DNA of 5,579 bases from Parachlamydiales bacterium. GTDB lineage: Bacteria > Chlamydiota > Chlamydiia > Chlamydiales > Simkaniaceae. Under the pieces are notes generated by a model, which worked only from the letters and a program-made list of their open reading frames with translations, was not told where the DNA came from and made no database searches. Made by a program: the position numbers and the translations under genes. Below, one piece after another: positions 1 to 4,023 of this stretch (its first letter is position 1; each line of letters begins with the position of its first letter). The stretch lies in the NCBI GenBank assembly GCA_030641465.1, contig DAOWHK010000098.1, positions 1 through 5,579 on the forward strand. The letters run 5' to 3'.

Positions 1-27
1 ATAAAAAAATCTAATCAGCCGATTTTA

Positions 28-126
28 TCAATCAAGATTTAATCCACTATACCATGTTCCAGGTCCATAGAAGAAACCAAAGCGAAGAGCAATCCCTTGG
101 AGATTTTTGGGTTCAAGCACCCTTTT
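28..126 (-). pseudogene. Fragment of NAD-dependent epimerase/dehydratase-like (extended SDR) gene
   Basis: About 32 codons on the minus strand read LEPKNLQGIALRFG, then FFYGPGTWYS, and end at TGA (28-30). The run L-R-F-G-F-F-Y-G-P-G-T is the motif seen after the catalytic region in extended SDR epimerases/dehydratases, where it lines the NAD and sugar pockets. No Rossmann glycine motif or YxxxK is present, and the frame closes straight after WYS, so this is a relic. It overlaps the SET-like fragment (113-220) in another frame, which suggests a deletion joined two unrelated genes. The rest of the gene may lie left of the window, but positions 1-27 show no convincing continuation. Identification rests on one motif. 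Confidence 0.5.
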
Positions 127-220
127 CGCCTTTGTTAAATTTTCGTTTTATAAAGACGCCAAGACCATCTTTAAATTGACCAATTGTAGACTTTTTTATC
201 TCTATGTCATCAAGAGTCAT
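113..220 (-). pseudogene. Truncated N-terminus of a SET-domain protein
   Basis: A 35-codon minus-strand frame starts at ATG 218-220 behind a good ribosome binding site (AAGGA, six bases upstream) and stops at TGA 113-115. The peptide runs from MTLDDIEIKKSTIG through GLGVFIKRKFNKGE. The pattern K-S-x-I-G-x-x-x-x-G-L-G-V-F-x-K-R-x-F-x-K-G-E matches the opening of SET domains, which bind S-adenosylmethionine and methylate lysines. SET proteins are known in chlamydiae. A SET domain needs over 100 residues including NHS and GEEL-type motifs; none follow, so no enzyme can be made. The preserved start signals suggest recent loss. The break coincides with the epimerase-like fragment. Confidence 0.5.
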
Positions 221-375
221 ATTACTTCCTTGCAGTAGGAATTTTCAGACTTTTATACAAGAAATTGAAAGAAAAATCTATCAAAACATCGGGCGGGAAA
301 AATTCATGTTCAAATTTCGGCGGTCGGTTTTTCCAGCTTTTCATCAAATTTTCGAAAAATCCTTAGTAAGCGACG

Positions 376-443
376 TTCTCAATACTCCCTTTAACAAAAG
401 GGCTCCATTGAGAATTTTTGCTGTGCGATAATTCCCAATAGAG
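376..443 (-). terminator. Palindromic hairpins, probable terminator of the serine hydrolase gene
   Basis: About 54 bases after the hydrolase stop, the minus-strand transcript can fold a 14-bp stem with two G-U pairs: 430-443 pairs with 403-416 around a 13-base loop. It is followed at once by CCCTTTTGTT. The next bases form a second hairpin, CCCTTT (387-392) with AAAGGG (397-402). An outer stem, TTCTCAAT (376-383) with ATTGAGAA (407-414), competes with the first one for the same arm. The structure is plausible as a factor-independent terminator, although the T run is short. It is also a copy of the repeat family found beside ssrA, so the terminator role may be secondary. Confidence 0.5.
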
Positions 444-448
444 ATGGA
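415..448. repeat. Left copy of a 34-bp direct repeat (right copy 3380-3413)
   Basis: These 34 bases match 3380-3413 in the same orientation at 31 positions by eye. The right copy covers 24 bases of ssrA 3' flank plus the last ten bases of the tmRNA gene itself. The shared core is TTTTTGCTGTG, then GATAATTCCCAAT. The two copies enclose the hydrolase, the deoxyribosyltransferase-like gene, the small alpha/beta protein and the repeat block. This could be an att-like footprint or two members of a dispersed element. Confidence 0.7.
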
Positions 449-496
449 CAGACGCTATTTCAGAACTTTCGATTTTACAAAGATAGTGGAATACAA

Positions 497-1861
497 TTAC
501 TCTTTTGTAAAAATAACTGGCTTTCCTGATCGAAAGGCCTCAAAAGGAACTTGGATCATAGATATCTTCTCTGCAGAATTCATAGAGAAAGAAACTTCAA
601 GCCAAGGTGATACACCGAATTTTTGCAGTGCGGTAAGCTTTGCTAAGAATTGATTGTCACCTGTTGGGGAAAGAGAGATGGGCATTTGAGAGTAGAATAA
701 TGTTAATTGACTCTCTATTAACCTTACCTTGATTAATCCATAGGCGGGATGATTATAGTCACCGACATATTCTTGAAGTGGTTGGGAGGGAACCGTTTCT
801 AAGATTTTTTCTTCATTCAATAGAGGTTTCACTTCTGGAAGTGAGTGATTACTATTCAATCCGAGGATCTTATCAATAATAGTTTGCTGTATGAAATTTA
901 TTGCCGAAATGCCATCACTACTACTATTTGTTAAAATCACAAGTCCCGAATTTTTTTGAGGGAAAAAAGATAGATGCGCAGTAAATCCATTAGCAAGACC
1001 TTCATGGCGAATATATTCAAATCCCCGATATTTTCCAATAAACCAACCAAGTCCATATCCCAAATCATGAATGTCACCCTCAGGTGACTTTTGAAAGGGC
1101 ATTTGAACGGTGTACATTTCTTCCATCAGAGTCTTTTTTTCAAGATGAAACTGGGCCCATTTAAGAATGTCTAAAGCAGTTGAATACATGCCTCCACCCA
1201 CAGATACAGCGGGAATATATTGGAACGGAACTTCTTGAATTTTTCCTTCTATACAGGCATAGGGGAGGGAATAATTAATAGGACGATGCGAAAATCCAGT
1301 ATGAACCATTCCTAAGGGCATTAGAATTCTTTTTGAAACGGCCTCTTCATAGGATATGCCAGTTACCCGCTCGATAATGAGCCCTATTACGGAATACATG
1401 AGGTTATTGTATTGAAATGATTCTCTAGGTTTGCATTCGGCACCAAGAAGTGGAAGAAGTTTTACCGCATCAATAGGAGAGAGTTTTGAGCGATCAGATA
1501 AATACCAAAGGGCATCATGACGAAAAATTCCTGTCCTATGCGCTGCTAGATCAAGGATTGTTATTTTTTTTGTAGAGTTTGGATCAGATAGTTGAAATTC
1601 AGGGACGTACTTATAAGCGGGATCATCCCATGATATTTTCCCCTCGCTTACTAATTGGCAAAGGATGTAGGTTGCAAAGGATTTTGATAGGGAACCTATT
1701 CCGACAGAAGTATCCTCTGCCATCGGTTTATCTTCAGCTAAATTTCGACTGCCATATCCCCGAGAAAAGATGACCTTTCCATCAACAATAAGCCCGATCT
1801 GTATCCCGGGAATGTTAAGTTTTTCGATAGTTGCATCTATATCTAAGTCAAATTCATTCAT
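497..1861 (-). CDS. Beta-lactamase-family serine hydrolase (class C / esterase type)
   Basis: This is a 454-residue member of the beta-lactamase/penicillin-binding-protein-like serine hydrolases, which cleave amide or ester bonds through an acyl-serine; the substrate cannot be told from sequence. Visible motifs in order are S57-L-S-K60 (the SxxK nucleophile and base), L105-A-A-H-R-T-G111, Y151-N-N153 (the YxN motif), G222-G-G-M-Y-S-T228 and H286-E-G288 (the position of KTG). All catalytic positions are kept. Residues from about 360 form a C-terminal beta-rich extension (YVGDYNHPAYG) as in many family members. ATG 1859-1861 follows AAGAAGAG at a fair distance. The protein as started has no signal peptide, yet a signal-like ORF lies 14 codons upstream in the same frame behind a TAA (1904-1906), so the export signal may have been cut off. 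It is transcribed away from the deoxyribosyltransferase-like gene. Confidence 0.88.
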   Translation of the reverse strand: MNEFDLDIDATIEKLNIPGIQIGLIVDGKVIFSRGYGSRNLAEDKPMAEDTSVGIGSLSKSFATYILCQLVSEGKISWDDPAYKYVPEFQLSDPNSTKKITILDLAAHRTGIFRHDALWYLSDRSKLSPIDAVKLLPLLGAECKPRESFQYNNLMYSVIGLIIERVTGISYEEAVSKRILMPLGMVHTGFSHRPINYSLPYACIEGKIQEVPFQYIPAVSVGGGMYSTALDILKWAQFHLEKKTLMEEMYTVQMPFQKSPEGDIHDLGYGLGWFIGKYRGFEYIRHEGLANGFTAHLSFFPQKNSGLVILTNSSSDGISAINFIQQTIIDKILGLNSNHSLPEVKPLLNEEKILETVPSQPLQEYVGDYNHPAYGLIKVRLIESQLTLFYSQMPISLSPTGDNQFLAKLTALQKFGVSPWLEVSFSMNSAEKISMIQVPFEAFRSGKPVIFTKE

Positions 1862-1903
1862 AGTATTTTGCTCTTCTTGGTAATAATAAAAAGTAGAGCA
1901 AAC

Positions 1904-1984
1904 TTAATCCGCATCTCCGGTCATAGCTGCCGCTGCTGAAAAGCCTCCAGCAAGAATAAAGGCTAAAGAAAGAAGTCTATTCAC
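1904..1984 (-). CDS. 26-residue signal-peptide-like ORF, possibly the severed N-terminus of the hydrolase
   Basis: A GTG start (1982-1984) with GGAAG five bases upstream opens 26 codons: VNRLLSLAFILAGGF, then a short alanine run and MTGDAD, ending at TAA 1904-1906. It has a basic start, a hydrophobic core and an A-A-A-A region fit for signal peptidase I cleavage, so it looks like a Sec signal peptide. It is in frame with the hydrolase start at 1861 (45 bases, 15 codons including the stop). The simplest reading is one former gene for a secreted hydrolase, now split by TAA. Alternatives are a free small membrane peptide translated ahead of the hydrolase, or chance. No cysteine lipobox is seen. 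Confidence 0.5.
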   Translation of the reverse strand: MNRLLSLAFILAGGFSAAAAMTGDAD

Positions 1985-1997
1985 TAATGCTTCCAAT

Positions 1998-2026
1998 TTG
2001 ACTGTTTTGAAGGAGTTTAGTAGAAG
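1998..2026 (+). promoter_or_regulatory. Candidate sigma70-type promoter for the deoxyribosyltransferase-like gene
   Basis: TTGACT (1998-2003) is 17 bases from TAGAAG (2021-2026), matching five and four of six consensus positions. Transcription would start near 2033, about 40 bases before ATG 2073. The -10 is poor, and TAAATA at 2041-2046 is a rival. The site lies in the divergent gap shared with the hydrolase gene. Confidence 0.3.
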
Positions 2027-2072
2027 CTTTAAAAAAAAGCTAAATAAAAGCCGATTTAGAACTTTTGATTAG

Positions 2073-2540
2073 ATGAAATTTCAAGAATTTGATACTTTCT
2101 TCGAAAGGAATGAAAGGTATAAGGTGAAGTATTACATTGCGACATCGCTTTCGAGAGCTGCAAGTCATAATCTAGTAAGAGATGCTTTGGAGTAGTTTGG
2201 CTATAAAATCTCTTACGATTGGACTTTGCACGGAAGTGTTAAATTGGTCAGCAAAAAGCGGTTGCAAGAAGTATCTATCCATGAACTAAATGGTGTTTCA
2301 GAAAGTGAATTTGTTGTGGTACTTCTTCCTGGAGGGAAGGGTACGCATCTTGAACTAGGATTTGCAATTGCTAAGGGGAAGAAAATTTTCCTTCATAGCG
2401 AAGATCCAACATTATTTGAGCTAGGTCCTCAGACTAATGCATTTTATCATCACCCAGATGTGATGTGCCTTACTTGTTCGTTTGATAATATAGCTTTTGA
2501 GATATATTCAATTTTTTCAACACCTGCAATTCTCACTTAA
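2073..2540 (+). pseudogene. Nucleoside 2-deoxyribosyltransferase-like gene interrupted by an in-frame amber codon
   Basis: The frame from ATG 2073 encodes 155 positions, but codon 41 is TAG (2193-2195). Before it the peptide contains K19-Y-Y-I-A-T-S-L26 and an A-x-x-H-N-x-V-R-D-A-L-E helix; after it comes F42-G-Y-K-I-S-Y-D-W-T, then V81-V-V-L-L-P-G-G-K-G-T-H-L-E94-L-G. This is the Nuc_deoxyrib_tr fold, a Rossmann-like domain that swaps the base on deoxynucleosides or hydrolyses the N-glycosidic bond. E94 sits where the family has its catalytic glutamate. Homology runs through the stop without a shift, so one base change made it. The upstream ATG has almost no Shine-Dalgarno sequence and is directly preceded by TAG. 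A restart at TTG 2226 would lose the first beta strand. Pseudogene is likeliest; amber readthrough or a sequencing error are alternatives. Confidence 0.72.
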
Positions 2541-2560
2541 TAACTTTGATTTTGCCTCTT

Positions 2561-2584
2561 CGCTCTTGGAAAAATCTGAAGCTT
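2561..2584. repeat. Fragment of the ssrA-flank repeat
   Basis: The 15 bases GGAAAAATCTGAAGC at 2568-2582 are identical to 3354-3368 inside the long palindrome beside ssrA. The match extends patchily on both sides (CGCT before, T after). This looks like a decayed partial copy of the same dispersed element, lying between two plus-strand genes. Confidence 0.5.
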
Positions 2585-2627
2585 AAAAGGTGAGGATGGA
2601 TTGTTTTTATTTAAGGAGAAATTACTG

Positions 2628-2963
2628 ATGAGAACTTTATTGCTTGTCACGGCTCTAAAGCCTGGAGCGCTAGAAGGATATAAAAAGTTTGTTGCAGAAA
2701 TTACTGGATTACGAAAAAAGGAGTATCGCGAGCTCTTACAACGTTATGGGTTAAAAACTGCTAAAGTTTGGATTGAAAACATATCTGGAAGAGACTGCGT
2801 AATAATTGTTCATGAAGCAGAAGATGATGCGCATGCACGTAGGAAAAGCTTTTCATCATCTACTCATCCCTTTGATCTTTGGTTTGGTGAGCAATTAAAG
2901 ATGTATTACGAAAAATTTCCAGAACCTGCTCATTTATTATTTAAGTTTGACGCTAGTCATTAG
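2628..2963 (+). CDS. Small conserved protein, possibly dimeric alpha/beta barrel (DUF6176-like)
   Basis: 111 residues. I chose ATG 2628-2630 because AAGGAG lies nine bases upstream (2613-2618); a TTG at 2601 in the same frame would precede that site. The likely order is beta (RTLLLVTALKPGALE), helix (YKKFVAEITGLRKKEYRELLQRYG), beta (KTAKVWIENISG), beta (DCVIIVHEAED), helix, then S-T-H-P-F-D-L-W. The K-P-G-x-x-x-x-Y opening, central two strands and a late H-P-x-D motif recall ferredoxin-like small proteins of the DUF6176 type, whose function is unknown. There is no signal peptide or membrane segment. It sits 87 bases after the broken deoxyribosyltransferase-like gene on the same strand, with its own ribosome binding site. 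The family assignment is from memory of the pattern; the gene itself looks real. Confidence 0.7.
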   Translation: MRTLLLVTALKPGALEGYKKFVAEITGLRKKEYRELLQRYGLKTAKVWIENISGRDCVIIVHEAEDDAHARRKSFSSSTHPFDLWFGEQLKMYYEKFPEPAHLLFKFDASH

Positions 2964-2969
2964 CGTTTT
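2950..2969 (+). terminator. Short hairpin with T run overlapping the stop codon
   Basis: ACGCTA (2950-2955) pairs perfectly with TAGCGT (2961-2966) around GTCAT and is followed by T residues to 2969. The TAG stop of the small alpha/beta gene lies inside the right arm. With a six-base stem and only four T residues it would be a weak terminator. Confidence 0.4.
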
Positions 2970-3014
2970 GGGAGATTCACGGGTGGTGATGATTGAAGAG
3001 CAAGGTGCTTTATG

Positions 3015-3043
3015 AATGGAGGTTACCACCTCCATTGAGAATT
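3015..3043. repeat. Perfect palindrome carrying an inverted copy of the tmRNA 3' end
   Basis: AATGGAGGT (3015-3023) and ACCTCCATT (3028-3036) form a perfect nine-base inverted repeat around TACC. The right half, read on as 3026-3043, matches 17 of 18 bases of the minus-strand sequence 3412-3395. That sequence spans the tmRNA 3' acceptor strand and its first flank bases. The block 3026-3412 is thus bounded by inverted repeats, as a small non-autonomous mobile element would be. Confidence 0.65.
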
Positions 3044-3057
3044 CCTGCATAGGAGAT

Positions 3058-3086
3058 AAGCCACTGCAAGGCCCCGTCTTTTTTTG
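3058..3086 (+). repeat. First copy of the GCTGCAAGGC repeat arm
   Basis: AAGCCACTGCAAGGCCCC, then GTC and a T run, matches 3283-3310 at 25 of 28 positions by eye. It follows the inverted tmRNA-end copy at 3026-3043, in the same order that the matching arm follows the ssrA end on the other strand. It therefore looks like the left end of the same element. Confidence 0.65.
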
Positions 3087-3097
3087 TAAATCACGTT

Positions 3098-3121
3098 ATT
3101 TCGAGCGAAGCGAGGGATCTC
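3098..3121. repeat. CGAGCGAAGCGAGGGATCTC dispersed-repeat motif
   Basis: The sequence TTTCGAGCGAAGCGAGGGAT followed by CTC resembles a short intergenic repeat seen in many unrelated bacterial genomes, including intracellular ones. Translated, it gives FERSEGSL on one strand and RDPSLRSK on the other, which turn up in spurious small hypothetical proteins. Only one copy is in the window. The call rests on recall of the motif. Confidence 0.4.
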
Positions 3122-3266
3122 TTGAAAATGGTTCCTTAGCAAGTGTTATTAAGTTGCTCGGATCATCAAAATTTATCAATGAAGCTTTCGCATGGATTTT
3201 ATCCATCATAAAATTTGCAAGGGTTTATTAAAAAGAAGATTCCTAAAGAGATGGAGGAGATGCAAA

Positions 3267-3400
3267 AATTCCCCCACGCAAAAAGCCGCTGCAAGGCCCC
3301 ATCTTTTTTCTATCGCTCCTTGGTAAACCGGGAGGTTTACCTTCGTCACGCTAGGAAAAATCTGAAGCCTTGCAGCGGCTTTTTGCTGTGGGATAATTCC
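3267..3400. repeat. Long imperfect palindrome next to ssrA
   Basis: The arms 3278-3297 (GCAAAAAGCCGCTGCAAGGC) and 3367-3386 are exact reverse complements. The outer flanks also pair (AATTCCCCCAC with GTGGGATAATT). Inward, a CT/T-rich stretch pairs loosely with AGGAAAAATCTG, and an eight-base hairpin GGTAAACC/GGTTTACC (3322-3341) caps the centre. The whole unit could fold as one hairpin about 60 pairs long in either transcript. No coding potential fits it. A partial copy is at 2561-2584 and an end copy at 415-448. Confidence 0.8.
3278..3386 (-). terminator. Likely transcription terminator of ssrA within the palindrome
   Basis: The tmRNA transcript, reading leftward past 3404, enters the 20-bp GC-rich arm. 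After the loop its partner GCCTTGCAGCGGC is followed directly by TTTTT. A stable stem ending in a T run fits intrinsic termination, though the 69-base loop is large. The inner hairpin 3322-3341 followed by an A-rich stretch would not terminate alone. Because the arms are symmetric, it could also stop plus-strand transcription. Confidence 0.5.
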
Positions 3401-3403
3401 CAA

Positions 3404-3807
3404 TGGAGGTGGAGAGAATCGAACTCTCGTCCTTAGCAAACTCTATAGTAATGACTACATGCTTAGCACTTTTCTTATAAGTCCTTTCTTGCTGTTAAGT
3501 GCAACACTTCAGAAAGTCCTCCTTCTCAAAATCTCGAGTCGCTAAACTTAGAAGTCCAGTTTAGCGGTCACACCAGGGTTAATGACGATAGTAGCAGCGC
3601 TCCTGGTCAGGCTCTAAAACTATCGGCGCTTAAAACGGGTTAGGTATTAAGCAGCGTTTAAAAGAGCTACGTCTTGGTTTGCACCAAGGGCAACTACTTT
3701 AGATTGCTTTTTTGCAATTGTGTTTTTACCGGCTTTTTTAGGAGGCCAACCGATACCCTCCGCATGCCACTAGTACTTCATTTCCAAGTCGAAACCAGTG
3801 CACCCCC
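3404..3807 (-). ncRNA. ssrA: tmRNA (transfer-messenger RNA, SsrA)
   Basis: This RNA rescues stalled ribosomes with SmpB and adds a degradation tag. On the minus strand the 5' end is GGGGGTGCACTGGTTTCGAC (3807-3788), with the characteristic GGTTTCGAC. The 3' end contains GGACGAGAGTTCGATTCTC, then TCCACCTCCA (to 3404). The seven-base acceptor stem GGGGGTG/CACCTCC closes with one G-U pair, and the T arm has GTTCGATTC. GCATGCGGAGGG and GCATGTAG also match conserved parts. Discriminator A3404 is followed by TTG, so CCA is not encoded and must be added by the CCA enzyme. At 404 bases it is a normal one-piece tmRNA. It has its own promoter (3815-3843) and diverges from ileS. Confidence 0.96.
3647..3715 (-). 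other. ssrA: tmRNA tag-peptide reading frame
   Basis: The probable resume codon is GCA (3713-3715) and the stop is TAA (3647-3649). It encodes 22 residues starting AKKQSKVV and ending VALLNAA. The C-terminal Ala-Ala is the usual protease recognition end. The length equals the 22-residue Chlamydia trachomatis tag as I recall it, and the distance from the upstream GGCCTCC...AAGCC segment seems similar. An alternative resume codon is GCC eight codons later, preceded by GTAGTT, giving a 14-residue tag starting ALGANQD. Both have A at -4. Confidence 0.8.
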
Positions 3808-3814
3808 AACTATG

Positions 3815-3843
3815 ATTATACCAGATTTTTTATTTATTGTCAC
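3815..3843 (-). promoter_or_regulatory. Sigma70-type promoter of ssrA
   Basis: On the minus strand, GTGACA (3843-3838) is separated by exactly 17 bases from a perfect TATAAT (3820-3815). The first G of the tmRNA (3807) is eight bases beyond the -10 box, so transcription can start at or next to the mature 5' end. A small inverted repeat, CACTC/GAGTG (3841-3855), overlaps the -35 edge. Confidence 0.85.
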
Positions 3844-3872
3844 TCTTTTGGAGTGAGCATAACTTCTTAAAA

Positions 3873-3987
3873 ATCAGTGATATACCCTTTAGGCTTTTAG
3901 TTGCCTATGTTGATGGTAGCACCATTTTAGCTTGAACTCCTATTAGAGAGCAAGTCTGAGGTTGAAAATAAAGGCTTTATCACTGAT
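3873..3987. repeat. Ten-base inverted repeat in the ileS upstream region
   Basis: ATCAGTGATA (3873-3882) and TATCACTGAT (3978-3987) are exact reverse complements, with 95 bases between. Inside lies a smaller hairpin, ATGGT/ACCAT (3913-3925), followed by TTTT. The right arm overlaps the candidate ileS promoter. It may be an operator-like or leader structure, or a relic of an insertion; no protein-coding signal lies between the arms. Confidence 0.4.
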
Positions 3988-3990
3988 AAA
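3962..3990 (+). promoter_or_regulatory. Candidate ileS promoter
   Basis: TTGAAA (3962-3967), 17 bases, then GATAAA (3985-3990) match five and four of six consensus positions. Transcription would start near 3997, leaving a leader of under 30 bases before ATG 4024. The evidence is the boxes alone. Confidence 0.35.
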
Positions 3991-4023
3991 TTAGGGGTAA
4001 ATGATTAGCTATATGAGAGAAAT

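Larger units (their letters stand above)
221..496. other. Intergenic stretch, no credible gene
   Basis: Apart from the palindromes at 376-448, I see no gene with domain motifs and a ribosome binding site here. Short open frames exist on both strands, including a 28-codon minus-strand frame (221-307) that ends one base before the SET-like ATG. None has a recognisable motif or a good start. The low-complexity T-rich minus strand near 241-300 could hold a promoter for the SET-like fragment, but no well-spaced pair of boxes was found. Confidence 0.5.

Noticed and set aside
204..653. Two plus-strand ORFs (204-431 and 444-653)
   Set aside because: The first crosses the SET-like start and the palindromes, and the second is mostly antisense to the hydrolase C-terminus. 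Neither has a ribosome binding site or a recognisable motif.
1579..1773. 64-codon plus-strand ORF
   Set aside because: Antisense shadow of the hydrolase N-terminal region containing the SxxK motif.
3191..3206. ATGGAT/ATCCAT mini-palindrome
   Set aside because: A six-base stem in AT-rich DNA is expected by chance, and nothing nearby uses it.
3102..3208. Minus-strand 36-codon ORF ending RDPSLRSK
   Set aside because: No Shine-Dalgarno sequence, and its C-terminus is the translated dispersed repeat.
3016..3231. 71-codon plus-strand ORF in the repeat block
   Set aside because: It starts inside the perfect palindrome and runs through the repeat arm and the CGAGCGAAGCGAG motif (giving YFERSEGSL). 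There is no clear ribosome binding site and no domain.
3206..3439. ORFs of 73 and 77 codons on both strands over the long palindrome
   Set aside because: They are open because the palindrome lacks stops, and they run into the tmRNA 3' end. Their composition is repeat-driven.
3911..3930. T-box-like GGTAGCACC upstream of ileS
   Set aside because: Only a five-base hairpin. It lacks the T-box consensus, specifier loop and terminator, and T-boxes are not expected in chlamydiae.
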